DNA of 64,000 bases from Hydrogenophaga sp. (GCF_025699295.1 NZ_JAILWB010000007.1:1-64000), one strand, 5' to 3'; positions 40,498-51,288 are shown, numbered from the stretch's first letter. Translations and numbers: made by a program. The notes: generated by a model from the letters alone, not told the origin.

Positions 40498-41406
40498 ATG
40501 CAAAACCCGACCCCTGCCGCGCTTTCCACCACGGCCTTCGCCACCCTGCTGCTGATCGCCTTCATGATGGGCGCCAACCATGTGGCCGCGCGCCTGGCGT
40601 TCGACCATGGCGTGAGCGTGGCCACCGCCGTGGCCTTTCGCAGCGGCGTCACGGCGCTGGTGGTCGCGGGCATCCTGATTGCGTACCGCGTGCCGGTGGC
40701 GCTGCAGGCACGGCATCGCAAGGCCTTGCCCGCCATCGGGCTGCTGGTGGGCGTGCAGAGCCTGTGCCTCTACGCGTCTGTCGCGCGCCTGCCGGTGGCC
40801 CTGGCGCTGCTGGCTTTCAACACCTATCCCTTGTGGACCGCGCTGTGGGCGCGCATCGTGTACGGGCAGCGCCCGCAGCCGCGTGTGCTGCGTGCCATGC
40901 CGGTGATGCTGCTCGGCCTGGCGCTCGCGCTGGACGTGTTCGGCGCTGCGTCGGGGCTGGGGGCTTCAGGGCACTGGGCAAAGATCGGCGTGGGGGTGGC
41001 GTTCGCGCTGGCGGCGGCGGCCACGTTCGGTCTGGCCCTGGTGCTGACCCAGCATGAAACGGGTGCACTCGACGGCCGGTTGCGCACTGCAAGCACCATG
41101 GCCATCGTCTCGGTGATGGCGCTGGCCGGAGCGGCCACGCAAGGCGGGCTGTCATTGCCCACCGCACCGATCGGCTGGTGGGGGCTGCTGGGCCTGACCT
41201 TCCTCTACGGCACGGCTTTCACCATCATGTTCACCGTGCTGCCACGGCTCGGCGTGGTGGGCAACTCGGCCATCATGAACATCGAGCCGATCTTCGCGCT
41301 GGTGCTGGCCTGGGCGATCCTGGGGCAGGCGATCGCGCCGGTGCAGGTGGCCGGGGGCCTGGTGGTGGTGGCCACGGTGATGTGGCTGGGTCTGCGCAAA
41401 GGCTGA
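40498..41406 (+). CDS. EamA-family (drug/metabolite) transporter
   Basis: 302 residues with about ten predicted transmembrane helices in two EamA repeats (about 10-140 and 158-298). The motif AIMNIEPIFALVLAWAILGQ in the second repeat is typical. Such proteins export metabolites or amino acids; the substrate is unknown. The start at MQNPTPAAL is the first ATG; a GTG seven codons upstream is possible. Confidence 0.86.
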   Translation: MQNPTPAALSTTAFATLLLIAFMMGANHVAARLAFDHGVSVATAVAFRSGVTALVVAGILIAYRVPVALQARHRKALPAIGLLVGVQSLCLYASVARLPVALALLAFNTYPLWTALWARIVYGQRPQPRVLRAMPVMLLGLALALDVFGAASGLGASGHWAKIGVGVAFALAAAATFGLALVLTQHETGALDGRLRTASTMAIVSVMALAGAATQGGLSLPTAPIGWWGLLGLTFLYGTAFTIMFTVLPRLGVVGNSAIMNIEPIFALVLAWAILGQAIAPVQVAGGLVVVATVMWLGLRKG

Positions 41407-41457
41407 ACGGGGCGGCAGCCTGCCGTGCTGGCCTCGCACGGTGGCGCGGCGAGGGAA

Positions 41458-41922
41458 CTACTCCGGATCGTCCAGCGAGGCACTCCAGCGGTCGTTCCAT
41501 TGATCGCGCGGCGCTGCATTGCGCCAATCTTCGATGTGACGGCGGTCGCGCTTGGTCGGTCGGCCCAGGGGCTGGCTGTGCGCGGGCTCCGGTGCCAGCC
41601 GGCGCTGCTCGGCGGCTTCGCGCCGCTGCTTGAGCGAGGCCTCGGTTTCCTCGTACAGCAGGGCGGCCACCGGTGCCGGGCCACGCACGCCGCTCAAGGC
41701 CCGCACGACCACCGTGCGGGGTGCGTCCTGGGCCATTCGCAGCTCCAGCGTGTCGCCCGCCTTCACCTCGCGCGAGGGTTTGGCGGGCAGGCCATTGAGG
41801 CGCACGTGGCCCTTGTCGATGGCCTCGCTGCTCAGGCCACGGGTCTTGTAGAAGCGTGCGGCCCAGAGCCACTTGTCGAGGCGCACCTTGTCGTTGCCGT
41901 GGAGGTCGGGAGTGTTTTTCAT
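41458..41922 (-). CDS. hslR: S4-domain heat shock protein Hsp15 homologue
   Basis: 154 residues. The S4 RNA-binding domain (about 12-75: VRLDKWLWAARFYKTR, AIDKGHVRLNG) is followed by a basic tail. Hsp15 binds 50S subunits carrying stalled nascent chains. It overlaps the 3' end of the histidine kinase gene by 4 bp, so it is the last gene of the tctDE transcript, probably by chance of packing rather than function. Confidence 0.9.
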   Translation of the reverse strand: MKNTPDLHGNDKVRLDKWLWAARFYKTRGLSSEAIDKGHVRLNGLPAKPSREVKAGDTLELRMAQDAPRTVVVRALSGVRGPAPVAALLYEETEASLKQRREAAEQRRLAPEPAHSQPLGRPTKRDRRHIEDWRNAAPRDQWNDRWSASLDDPE

Positions 41923-43346
41923 GGAGCGGTGGAAGGCGTGGCCAGCGGCAGGCGCACGGTGGCGTCGAGACCGTGCAACTGGCCATGCTCGACGCGGTTG
42001 TCGAGTTCGATGATGCCCTGCAGCGACTGCACGATCTCATGACAGATCGCCAGCCCCAGGCCGGAGCCGGACACGCCGGGTACCTGGCCCGGTTCGGTGG
42101 CAAAGGGCTGAAACAAACGTGCGCGCAGCGCCGGCGAAATGCCGGGGCCCTCGTCGCGAATGGTGAGCGCGGCGGTGTGCCGGTCCGCGACGAGCACCAC
42201 CGAGAGGGTGGAGCCTGGCGGCGTGTTCTTGATCGCGTTGTGCAGCAGGTTGCGGCTGAGTTCGCGCAGCGCCCATTCATGCGCCTGCACTGGCGCGGCC
42301 TGTGTCTCGATGGAGAAATCCAGCGAGTTCGCGGCCATCAGGGCCGAGAGGTCCAGCGCGACCGCGCGTACCACGTCCGACCAGTCGAGCACGGGTGCGC
42401 TGCGGTCCTGCCGCAACTGTTCCACCTTGGCCAGTGCCAGCATCTGGTTGGCCAGCTCGGTGGCGCGATCCACGGTGTGGCCGATCTCCTCCAATGCCTG
42501 CGCGGGCGGGGCATCCCCGCGCCGGGCCGACTGCACCTGCGTCTTGAGCACCGCCAGCGGTGTGCGCAACTGGTGCGAGGTATCGCGCACAAAGCGCTTC
42601 TGGTGCTCCAGCAGATGCGACAGGCGCTGCATGTGCTGGTTGGTGGCATCGAGCAACGGCAGCAGCTCCCGCGGCGCTCCCTCGGTGGGCAGCGGCGAGA
42701 GGTCGTTCTCGCTGCGCATGCCCAGCGCCTGGCTGAGCGCGCGCACCGGCCGTGTGGCGCGCTGCACCACGAACACCACCACCAGCGCGATCACGATCAC
42801 CAGCGCGGCCTGGCGCAGCAGCGTGTCGGCCAGGATCTGCCGTGCCAGCGTCTGGCGCAGCTCGAGCGTTTCGGCGACCTGGATCGTGGCCATGCCCTGC
42901 TCGTAGACACCCGAGACCGGTTGCAGCAGCACCGCCATGCGCACCGGCACGCCGCGGTACTCGTCGTCGTAGAAGTTGACCAGCGCGGCGTAGAGGTTCT
43001 TTTGCGGGATGTCGCGGCGCGAGGCGGGCATGTCGTCGAAGCCCGACACCATCTCGCCTTTGAGACCGCTCACGCGGTAGAAGATGCGGCTGCGGTTGTC
43101 GGCCTCGAAGGCTTCAAGAGCCGAATACAGCAGGGTAGATTCGATGCGCAGGTTGTCGCCCGAGCCGGTCACGCGAAGTTGCTCACCCAGCGACTTCGCG
43201 GTGGCCAGCAGCGTGCGGTCGTAGGCAGTGTCGGCTGCGGCGAGGGCCTGGCGGTACAGCACCACGGTGTTGACAAGGACGAAGCCGAACACCGGCACCA
43301 GGATGCCCAGCAGCAGGGTACGGCGCAGCGAGACCGGCCGCTTCAT
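41919..43346 (-). CDS. tctE: Sensor histidine kinase, TctE type
   Basis: 475 residues. Two transmembrane helices (about 10-30 and 177-194) frame a periplasmic TctE_N-like sensor domain. The phospho-acceptor His258 lies in RDTSHQLRTPL; the ATPase domain has NLLHNAIKNTPPG, DEGPGISP and GSGLGLAI. It overlaps tctD by 4 bp. TctE proteins sense tricarboxylates and control the divergent tctCBA transporter; here the porin and tctCBA are the evident targets. Confidence 0.92.
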   Translation of the reverse strand: MKRPVSLRRTLLLGILVPVFGFVLVNTVVLYRQALAAADTAYDRTLLATAKSLGEQLRVTGSGDNLRIESTLLYSALEAFEADNRSRIFYRVSGLKGEMVSGFDDMPASRRDIPQKNLYAALVNFYDDEYRGVPVRMAVLLQPVSGVYEQGMATIQVAETLELRQTLARQILADTLLRQAALVIVIALVVVFVVQRATRPVRALSQALGMRSENDLSPLPTEGAPRELLPLLDATNQHMQRLSHLLEHQKRFVRDTSHQLRTPLAVLKTQVQSARRGDAPPAQALEEIGHTVDRATELANQMLALAKVEQLRQDRSAPVLDWSDVVRAVALDLSALMAANSLDFSIETQAAPVQAHEWALRELSRNLLHNAIKNTPPGSTLSVVLVADRHTAALTIRDEGPGISPALRARLFQPFATEPGQVPGVSGSGLGLAICHEIVQSLQGIIELDNRVEHGQLHGLDATVRLPLATPSTAP

Positions 43347-44017
43347 GTGGAGGCCTTGAGCAGATAGCCGAGGCCTCGCAGCGTGACCAGCTGTGCGCCG
43401 GTGTGGGCGATCTTCTTGCGCAAACGGTAGGCCACGACCTCGATGGCCTCGGGCTGCACCTGGCTCTCGCCCGGGAACACCAGCTCGAACAGGCGTTCCT
43501 TGGCGATGGCGTGGCCGGGCTTGCCCAGCAGGGCCTGCAGCAGCGCGAGCTCGCGTGGCGCGAGTTCCATCGGCTGGCCGCCGAAGTAGACAGCACCGCT
43601 GTCCCGCTCCACGTGCATGCCGCACCAGGCGGGCGCGCGCGCGCCGGGGTCGGCCTGGCCCGAGCGGCGCACCAGCGCGCGCACGCGCGCCTCGAGCTCG
43701 TCCAGGTCGAAGGGTTTGGGCATGTAGTCGTCGGCGCCGGAGTTGAGCCCCAGGATGCGGTCGCCCACGGTGCCGCGTGCGGTGAGCACGATGACCGGCG
43801 TGGTCAGGCCGGCCGCGCGCGCCTGGCTCAGCACGTCGAGCCCGTCCACGCCGGGCAGGCTCAGGTCGAGCAGCACGGCGTCGGGCAGGCTGGCCTGCCA
43901 CAGCGCCAGCGCGCGCGCGCCGTCCTCGCAACCCAGCACCTGCATGCCGCGCCGCTCGAAACTGCGCCGCAAGGTGGTCTGCATCGTGGCGTTGTCTTCG
44001 ATCAGCAGCAACTTCAT
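43343..44017 (-). CDS. tctD: OmpR-family response regulator, TctD type
   Basis: 224 residues. Receiver domain with acceptor Asp51 (VLLDLSLPG), the conserved Lys in MPKPFDLDEL, and a C-terminal winged helix (RELALLQALLG, VEVVAYRLRKKI-like). First gene of the tctD-tctE-hslR unit, divergent from the porin. The 136-bp gap holds an inverted repeat and a direct repeat likely to be its binding sites. Confidence 0.93.
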   Translation of the reverse strand: MKLLLIEDNATMQTTLRRSFERRGMQVLGCEDGARALALWQASLPDAVLLDLSLPGVDGLDVLSQARAAGLTTPVIVLTARGTVGDRILGLNSGADDYMPKPFDLDELEARVRALVRRSGQADPGARAPAWCGMHVERDSGAVYFGGQPMELAPRELALLQALLGKPGHAIAKERLFELVFPGESQVQPEAIEVVAYRLRKKIAHTGAQLVTLRGLGYLLKAST

Positions 44018-44052
44018 GGGCCGATTATCGGCACGCGGCGCGCGCGCGGTGG

Positions 44053-44081
44053 TCCGGACAGGTGCTCAGGGTTTGTCCGGA
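44053..44081. promoter_or_regulatory. Inverted repeat in the tctD-porin gap
   Basis: TCCGGACA (44053-44060) and TGTCCGGA (44074-44081) are perfect 8-bp inverted arms around 13 bp, 36 bp upstream of the tctD start. It is close to the direct repeat at 44087 and may be part of the regulatory region of both divergent genes. Confidence 0.45.
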
Positions 44082-44105
44082 TCGGCTGGACAGCGAACTG
44101 ACAGC
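44068..44105 (+). promoter_or_regulatory. Candidate TctD operator upstream of the porin
   Basis: AGGGTTT (44068-44074) and TGGACAGCGAACTGACAGC (44087-44105). The 19-base part is repeated exactly upstream of tctC. Inside it GGACAG and TGACAG recur with an 11-bp spacing, the classic layout of OmpR-type regulator sites. It lies 49 bp before the porin ATG, fitting a position at the -35 region. Confidence 0.6.
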
Positions 44106-44153
44106 CCCCGCGCAGAGCATGGCCACTCCCTCCACCCACACAGGAAAGTGAAC

Positions 44154-45176
44154 ATGAACCTCAGCTTGAGAAGAAATGCCATCGCCCTCGCGGCTTTCGG
44201 GCTTGCCAGCGGCCTGGCCAGCGCGCAGTCCTCCGTCACCCTCTACGGGGTGGTCGATGTTGCCGTCGAACGCATCAAGGGCGCGACCTCGCTCACCCGC
44301 GTGTCCTCCGGTCAGCAGCAGGGCTCGCGCTGGGGCCTGCGTGGCTCTGAAGACCTCGGCGGCGGCCTCAAGGCCGTGTTCCTGCTGGAGTCCGGCTTCA
44401 ACGCCGACGTGGGCACGCTGGGGCAGGGCGGCCGCCTGTTCGGGCGCCAGGGCTACGTGGGCCTGGCCGGTGGCTGGGGTGCGCTGCGCCTGGGCCGCCA
44501 GTATTCGCCCATGGACGACATCGCCGGCGTGATCGGCACCAAGACCTACGACGTGCTCAGCGTGGTGCCCATCATCGGCAACGGCGACTACAACCGCGTG
44601 GACAACGCCATCACCTACGTCTCGCCCACGGTCGCCAACACCGTCTTCCAGCTGCAGTACAGCCTGGGCGAGGAGCGCGCCAGCAGCAACCCGAGCCCGG
44701 ATTTCGGCAAGCAGCTGAGTGCGCATGCGCTGTACGCGCAAGGACCGCTGACGGCGGGCCTGTCGCTGATGCAGGTGAAGGACGCCGACGGTGCCCTGGC
44801 CGGCCAGCAGGGCAGGGACGCGCTGCTGCTCGTGGGTGCCTACGACTTCGGCAGCTTCAAGCTGTCGGCCTACTACGACGTGGAAGACAGGGCCGCCGAG
44901 AAACTCAAGGTGTACGGCCTGGCCGCGGCGTTCAAGTTCGGCGAGACCACACTGTCGGTGGGCGCGGCGCAGGCGAAGAACGTCACCGGATCGGCGGCGC
45001 TGGACGACGCGAAGATCTTCACCCTGCAGGCCAGCCACAACCTGTCCAGGCGCACGGCGGTCTACAGCCACCTCACCGCAGTGTCGAACGACGGCGTGGC
45101 CGCGCTCGGGTTCAACGGCCCGGTGGCCGGGGGCCGCTCCAACGGCATCCAGGTGGGGCTGCGCCATCGCTTTTGA
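44154..45176 (+). CDS. Gram-negative porin
   Basis: 340 residues. Signal peptide (1-23, ending LASAQ), then SSVTLYGVVDVAVE, the usual start of a trimeric beta-proteobacterial porin, repeated amphipathic strands and a terminal aromatic residue (GLRHRF) needed for outer membrane assembly. AGGAAAG precedes the ATG. It lies in front of tctC with the same operator sequence, so it likely admits the substrate of the Tct transporter. Confidence 0.93.
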   Translation: MNLSLRRNAIALAAFGLASGLASAQSSVTLYGVVDVAVERIKGATSLTRVSSGQQQGSRWGLRGSEDLGGGLKAVFLLESGFNADVGTLGQGGRLFGRQGYVGLAGGWGALRLGRQYSPMDDIAGVIGTKTYDVLSVVPIIGNGDYNRVDNAITYVSPTVANTVFQLQYSLGEERASSNPSPDFGKQLSAHALYAQGPLTAGLSLMQVKDADGALAGQQGRDALLLVGAYDFGSFKLSAYYDVEDRAAEKLKVYGLAAAFKFGETTLSVGAAQAKNVTGSAALDDAKIFTLQASHNLSRRTAVYSHLTAVSNDGVAALGFNGPVAGGRSNGIQVGLRHRF

Positions 45177-45197
45177 TCGGTGCTGGGCGCTGGCCTA

Positions 45198-45234
45198 GGG
45201 TTTTCACCGAGGAAGTGGACAGCGAACTGACAGC
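45198..45234 (+). promoter_or_regulatory. Candidate TctD operator upstream of tctC
   Basis: AGGGTTTT (45198-45205) and TGGACAGCGAACTGACAGC (45216-45234), identical over 19 bases to the site before the porin and with nearly the same spacing to the AGGGTTT box. CTGACA could serve as a -35. It ends 52 bp before the tctC ATG. Confidence 0.6.
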
Positions 45235-45286
45235 GTGCAGGCAGAAGATACGCCAGTCGGTTCACCCCATATCAAGGAGACAAGCC

Positions 45287-46246
45287 ATGCGCCGCGATAC
45301 CTTCCTCAAATCCCTGGCCGCCCTCGCCGCTGCCGGTGCCCTGCCCACTGCCGCCTGGGCCAACGTCAGCATCAAGATGATGATCCCGGCCAACCCGGGC
45401 GGTGGCTGGGACGGCACCGGCCGCGCGCTCGGCGAAGCCCTGCGCGATGCCGGCGTGGCCTCATCGGTCACCTTCGAGAACAAGGGCGGCGCCGCCGGCG
45501 CGATCGGCCTGGCGCAGTTCTACAACGCCAGCAAGGGCGACCCGAATGCGCTCATGGTCATGGGCGCGGTCATGCTCGGCGGCATCATCACCGGCAAGCC
45601 GCCGGTGTCCGTCACCCAGCTCACGCCGATCGCGCGCCTGACCACCGAATACAACGTGTTCGTGCTGCCGGCCGACTCGCCCTTCAAGACCATGAAGGAC
45701 GTGGTCGAGCAGCTCAAGAAGGACCCGGGCAGTGTCAAGTGGGGCGGCGGCTCGCGCGGCTCCACCGAACACATCGCCGCCGCGCAGATCGCGCAGTCGG
45801 TCGGTGTGCCGGCCTCGAAGATCAACTACGTGCCCTTCAGGGGCGGTGGCGAGGCCACGGCAGCCATCCTGGGCGGCAACGTCAGCGTGGGCGGCAGCGG
45901 CTACAGCGAATTCCAGCAGTACATCGAAAGCGGCAAGATGCGTGCGATTGCCGTTACGTCCGGTCAGCGCGTCAAGGGCATCGACGTGCCGACGCTGAAG
46001 GAGCAGGGTATCGACGTGGAGATCGGCAACTGGCGCGGCGTGTTCGGCGCGGCAGGCATCACGCCGGCCCAGCGCGACGAACTGACGCAACGCATCGTCA
46101 AGGCCACACAGAGCAAGAGCTGGGCTGCCGCGCTGGAGAAGAACAACTGGACGCCCGCGCTGCTCACCGGCAAGGCCTTCGACGAGTTCGTGGACAAGGA
46201 CTTCTCATCGCTGCGCGCGACCATGGTGCGCGCGGGCATGGTCTAG
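45287..46246 (+). CDS. tctC: Tripartite tricarboxylate transporter receptor TctC (Bug family)
   Basis: 319 residues. AAGGAGA stands six bases before the ATG. The signal peptide (1-25, ending AAWA) has MRRDTFLK, which resembles but does not strictly match the Tat motif. The mature protein has IPANPGGGWDGTGR and NKGGAAGAIG, family ligand-loop motifs. It captures a carboxylate in the periplasm and feeds TctAB. In this family the ligand cannot be read from sequence. Confidence 0.93.
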   Translation: MRRDTFLKSLAALAAAGALPTAAWANVSIKMMIPANPGGGWDGTGRALGEALRDAGVASSVTFENKGGAAGAIGLAQFYNASKGDPNALMVMGAVMLGGIITGKPPVSVTQLTPIARLTTEYNVFVLPADSPFKTMKDVVEQLKKDPGSVKWGGGSRGSTEHIAAAQIAQSVGVPASKINYVPFRGGGEATAAILGGNVSVGGSGYSEFQQYIESGKMRAIAVTSGQRVKGIDVPTLKEQGIDVEIGNWRGVFGAAGITPAQRDELTQRIVKATQSKSWAAALEKNNWTPALLTGKAFDEFVDKDFSSLRATMVRAGMV

Positions 46247-46265
46247 AGCCCGCAAGCACCCCTGC

Positions 46266-46278
46266 GCCGCTTTGCGGC
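46266..46278 (+). repeat. REP-like hairpin between tctC and tctB
   Basis: GCCGC-TTT-GCGGC within a sequence GCGCCGCTTTGCGGCTTTCCCCTC, split here only as arms 46266-46270 and 46274-46278. It resembles the extragenic hairpins common in Comamonadaceae and the fuller set after the livK-type gene. It could stabilise the tctC part of the transcript. Confidence 0.45.
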
Positions 46279-46312
46279 TTTCCCCTCTGGCGCGCCTTCG
46301 GTGAGCACTGAT

Positions 46313-46840
46313 ATGGATTCCCTCGATACCCGATCACAAACCAACCACCGCCCCGGTCAGCTCGCCATGGGCATCGGTGCCCTTGTCGTGGCGGCGGTGC
46401 TCGCCTGGGGCGCTATGGACATCCCCTCCGACGCGGGCTATGCCGGCGTCGGCCCCAACTTCCTGCCCTGGGTGGTGAGTGCCGCGCTGGCGGCATGCGG
46501 CGTGATGCTGATCCGCGAGGTGCTCACGGGCGGCTACCGGCAGATGGAAGAGCCTTCGGGCGCCGCGCGGGGCGACTGGCGCGCGCTGGCCTGGGTCTCG
46601 GCCGGCATCCTGCTCAACGCGGCGCTGATCACCACCATCGGTTTCATCCTGAGTTGTTCGCTGTGTTTCATGCTCGCCGTGCGCGGTCTTCGCGCCAGCG
46701 AGGGCAAACCCATCGGCGACCTGCGACAGACCGTGAAGGACGCGGTCACCGGCATGCTGATCGCCGCGCCCGTGTACTGGCTGTTCACCAAACTGCTGGC
46801 CGTGAACCTGCCCGGCATCACCGCCACGGGCTGGATCTGA
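46313..46840 (+). CDS. tctB: Tripartite tricarboxylate transporter small membrane subunit TctB
   Basis: 175 residues with four transmembrane helices (DUF1468). The ATG at 46313 is preferred because GGTGAG stands seven bases before it; the GTG at 46301 is possible. It pairs with TctA in a sodium- or proton-driven uptake system. It ends one base before the tctA start. Confidence 0.9.
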   Translation: MDSLDTRSQTNHRPGQLAMGIGALVVAAVLAWGAMDIPSDAGYAGVGPNFLPWVVSAALAACGVMLIREVLTGGYRQMEEPSGAARGDWRALAWVSAGILLNAALITTIGFILSCSLCFMLAVRGLRASEGKPIGDLRQTVKDAVTGMLIAAPVYWLFTKLLAVNLPGITATGWI

Positions 46841-46841
46841 C

Positions 46842-48335
46842 ATGGACGTCCTCAACCAGCTGCTCGCCGGCTTCGCCACCGCCGGCACCCCCGTCAACCT
46901 GCTCTGGGCCTTTGCCGGCTGCGCGCTGGGCACGGCCATCGGCGTGCTGCCCGGCCTGGGCCCGGCCGTCACCGTGGCCATGCTGCTGCCCATCACCGGG
47001 CAGGTGGAACCCACGGCGTCGATGATCTTCTTCGCCGGCATCTACTACGGCGCCATGTACGGCGGCTCGACCACTTCGATCCTGCTGAACACGCCGGGTG
47101 AGACCGGCACCATGGTGACCGCGCTCGAAGGCTTCAAGATGGCCAAGAGCGGGCGCGCGGGCGCCGCGCTGGCCACCTCGGCCATCGGCTCCTTCGTGGC
47201 CGGCAGCATCGCCACCATCCTGGTCACGCTGTTCGCGCCCATCCTGGCGGAGTTCGCGGTGCAGCTTGGCCCGCCCGAGTATTTCTGCCTGATGCTGCTG
47301 GCCTTCACCACGGTGAGCGCGGTGCTTGGCCAGAGCACGCTGCGCGGTCTGACCGCGCTGTTCTTCGGCCTGGCGCTGGGCCTGATCGGCATCGACCAGA
47401 TCACCGCGCAGGTGCGCTACACCGCCGGCGTGCTCGAGTTCATGGACGGCATCGAAGTGGTGCTGGTCGCCGTGGGTCTGTTTGCCGTGGCCGAGGCGCT
47501 CTACAACGCGCTCTACGAAGGCCGCAGCACCGCCACCATGAACAAGATGAACCGCGTGCACATGACGCGGCGCGACTGGCGCCGCTCCTGGCCGGCCTGG
47601 CTGCGCGGCACCGCCATCGGCTTCCCGTTCGGCACCATCCCGGCCGGCGGCAGCGAGATCCCGACCTTCCTGAGCTATGCGACCGAGCGCAAGCTCGCCG
47701 GTCCCGAGGAAAAGAAGGAGTTCGGTACCACGGGCGCCATCGAAGGCGTGGCCGGCCCGGAGGCGGCCAACAACGCGGCCGTGACCGGCACGCTCGTGCC
47801 CCTCCTCACGCTGGGCATTCCCACCTCGGTCACCGCGGCCATCCTGCTGAGCGCGCTGCAGAACTACGGCATCAACGCCGGGCCGCAGCTGTTCCAGACC
47901 TCGTCGGCCCTGGTGTGGGCGCTGATCGCCTCGCTCTACATCGGCAACGTGATGCTGCTGGTGCTCAACCTGCCCATGGTGGGCCTGTGGGTCAAGCTGC
48001 TCAAGATCCCGCGCCCGCAGCTCTACGCCGGCATCCTGATCTTCGCCACCGTGGGCGTGTACGGCATGCGCCAGAGCGCGTTCGACCTGTTCCTGATGTA
48101 CGGCCTGGGCCTGCTCGGTGTGGTGATGCGCCGCTACGACTTCCCCACCGCGCCGGTGATCGTCGGCCTGATCCTCGGCCCCATGGCCGAGGCGCAGATG
48201 CGCAACGCGCTGTCCATCGGCGAGGGCAGTTTCATGGTCTTCCTGCAGCGCCCGATGTCGGCCACGCTGCTGGCCGTGGTGGTGGCGGTGCTGGTGTTGC
48301 CGCGCCTGCTGGCGCGGCGCACTCGCATGGCTTGA
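46842..48335 (+). CDS. tctA: Tripartite tricarboxylate transporter large membrane subunit TctA
   Basis: 497 residues with about 11-12 transmembrane helices. [17 protein letters not shown] (about 30-46) and [15 protein letters not shown] (about 70-84) are hallmark TctA sequences. It forms the substrate channel for carboxylate uptake with TctB and TctC. The sigma54 regulator gene begins 28 bp later on the same strand. Confidence 0.95.
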   Translation: MDVLNQLLAGFATAGTPVNLLWAFAGCALGTAIGVLPGLGPAVTVAMLLPITGQVEPTASMIFFAGIYYGAMYGGSTTSILLNTPGETGTMVTALEGFKMAKSGRAGAALATSAIGSFVAGSIATILVTLFAPILAEFAVQLGPPEYFCLMLLAFTTVSAVLGQSTLRGLTALFFGLALGLIGIDQITAQVRYTAGVLEFMDGIEVVLVAVGLFAVAEALYNALYEGRSTATMNKMNRVHMTRRDWRRSWPAWLRGTAIGFPFGTIPAGGSEIPTFLSYATERKLAGPEEKKEFGTTGAIEGVAGPEAANNAAVTGTLVPLLTLGIPTSVTAAILLSALQNYGINAGPQLFQTSSALVWALIASLYIGNVMLLVLNLPMVGLWVKLLKIPRPQLYAGILIFATVGVYGMRQSAFDLFLMYGLGLLGVVMRRYDFPTAPVIVGLILGPMAEAQMRNALSIGEGSFMVFLQRPMSATLLAVVVAVLVLPRLLARRTRMA

Positions 48336-48363
48336 CGATACCGGTAGGGGGTACCATCCCGGC

Positions 48364-49832
<1,469 letters not shown>

Positions 49833-49857
<25 letters not shown>

Positions 49858-49902
49858 ATTTCAGACGTTTCTTCATCTTCAAATCGTCTGAAATCTGGAC
49901 GA
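49833..49902 (+). promoter_or_regulatory. Upstream activating sequence: palindrome plus third half-site
   Basis: GTCTGAAATTCA (49833-49844) and TGAATTTCAGAC (49855-49866) are perfect 12-bp inverted arms around 10 bp. A third site at 49884-49902 contains GTCTGAAAT inside a TCGTC/GACGA inverted pair. The palindrome overlaps the regulator's last codons and stop. Its centre is about 100 bp before the sigma54 promoter, a normal distance for an enhancer site. Confidence 0.7.
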
Positions 49903-49952
49903 CCCAGATTGACCCGCTTGAAAACCTGTTGAATATCAACGGCGTCCGGTGT

Positions 49953-49968
49953 TGGCATGAAGCCTGCA
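49953..49968 (+). promoter_or_regulatory. Sigma54 (-24/-12) promoter
   Basis: TGGCATGAAGCCTGCA differs from the TGGCACG-N4-TTGCA consensus at two bases and keeps the invariant GG and GC at 12-bp spacing. Transcription would start near 49980, leaving a leader of about 40 bases before the ATG at 50021, which has AGGAGA nearby. Confidence 0.75.
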
Positions 49969-50020
49969 ATGAATGACCACGGCGCAACGCGCTGTGACCG
50001 TTCCAACCAGGAGACAAGAC

Positions 50021-51211
50021 ATGACCCACATCACCCGCCGCCTCGCGGTCCTCGCGCTCGCCTGCACCGCTTCGCTGGCCATGGCCCAGTCGAACAAGGG
50101 CGAAATCCGCATCGCCCACGTCTACGACAAGACCGGCCCGCTGGAGGCCTACGCCAAGCAGACCCACACCGGCCTGATGATGGGCCTGGACTACGCCACC
50201 GGCGGCACCATGATGGTCAATGGCAAGAAGCTCGTGGTGATCGAGAAGGACAGCCAGTTCAAGCCCGACGTGGGCCGCGCGCAACTGGCCGCCGCCTATG
50301 CCGACGACAAGGCCGACATCGCCATCGGCCCGACCGGCTCGGGCGTGGCGCTGGCCATGCTGCCGGTGGCCGCCGAGTACAAGAAGATCCTGCTGGTCGA
50401 GCCGGCCGTGGCCGACTCCATCACCGGCGACAAGTGGAACAAGTACATCTTTCGCACCGGCCGCAACAGCTCGCAGGACGCGATCTCCAACGCCGTGGCG
50501 CTGGACAAGGCCGGCGTGAGCATCGCCACGCTGGCGCAGGACTACGCCTTCGGCCGCGACGGCGTGAAGGCGTTCAAGGAGTCGATCAAGACCGCGAAGA
50601 TCGTGCACGAGGAGTACCTGCCGACCAGTACGACCGACTTCACCGCCGGCGCGCAGCGCCTGATCGACAAGCTCAAGGACCTGCCGGGCCGCAAGGTGAT
50701 CTGGATCATCTGGGCTGGCGCGGGCAACCCGTTCAAGATCGCCGATCTCGACCTCAAGCGCTACGGCATCGAGATCGCCACCGGCGGCAACATCCTGCCC
50801 GCCATGGCCGCGTACAAGAACTTCCCCGGCATGGAAGGCGCGACCTATTACTACTTCGGCATCCCGAAGAACAAGGTGAACGACGCGCTGGTGGCGCAGC
50901 ACTACACGCAGTTCAAGGCCCCGCCGGATTTCTTCACCGCCGGTGGGTTCTCGGCCGCGATGGCGGTGGTGACAGCGCTGAAGAAGACCGGCGGCGACAC
51001 CAACACCAACAAGCTGATCCAGACCATGGAAGGCATGAGCTTCGACACACCCAAGGGCACGATGACCTTCCGCAAGGAAGACCACCAGGCCATGCAGAGC
51101 ATGTACCACTTCAAGATCAAGGTGGACCCGGCCTTCGCCTGGGGCGTGCCGGAGCTGGTGCGCGAGATCAAGCCGGAAGAGATGGACGTCCCAGTGAGAA
51201 ACAAGCGCTGA
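50021..51211 (+). CDS. LIV-type ABC transporter substrate-binding protein
   Basis: 396 residues. Signal peptide (1-22, ending LAMAQ) and a periplasmic-binding protein type 1 fold (Peripla_BP_6), starting EIRIAHVYDKTGPLEAY. AGGAGA (50009-50014) supports the start. The family binds branched-chain amino acids, amides, urea or aromatic acids; the ligand is not evident. First gene of the sigma54-controlled transporter operon. Confidence 0.92.
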   Translation: MTHITRRLAVLALACTASLAMAQSNKGEIRIAHVYDKTGPLEAYAKQTHTGLMMGLDYATGGTMMVNGKKLVVIEKDSQFKPDVGRAQLAAAYADDKADIAIGPTGSGVALAMLPVAAEYKKILLVEPAVADSITGDKWNKYIFRTGRNSSQDAISNAVALDKAGVSIATLAQDYAFGRDGVKAFKESIKTAKIVHEEYLPTSTTDFTAGAQRLIDKLKDLPGRKVIWIIWAGAGNPFKIADLDLKRYGIEIATGGNILPAMAAYKNFPGMEGATYYYFGIPKNKVNDALVAQHYTQFKAPPDFFTAGGFSAAMAVVTALKKTGGDTNTNKLIQTMEGMSFDTPKGTMTFRKEDHQAMQSMYHFKIKVDPAFAWGVPELVREIKPEEMDVPVRNKR

Positions 51212-51225
51212 GCTTGACCCACCCC

Positions 51226-51288
51226 CGCGCCGCGCCTGCGGCGCGTCACCCCCTCAAGGGGGCAACACATGCGGCCCGGCAAAGCCGG
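51226..51288 (+). repeat. REP-like triple hairpin after the substrate-binding gene
   Basis: Three hairpins in a row: GCGCCGC/GCGGCGC (51227-51244), CCCCC-TCAA-GGGGG (51249-51262) and CCGGC-AAA-GCCGG (51276-51288). This pattern is common between genes in Comamonadaceae. It stands 15 bp after the stop of the binding protein and before the ATPase gene. Confidence 0.6.

Noticed and set aside
44053-44081. Intrinsic terminator in the tctD-porin gap
   Set aside because: The arms are 13 bp apart and no T-run follows on either strand; a regulator site fits better between divergent genes.
45287-45361. Tat signal peptide on TctC
   Set aside because: The RRDTFLK sequence has one residue too many between RR and FLK; Sec export is the safer reading.
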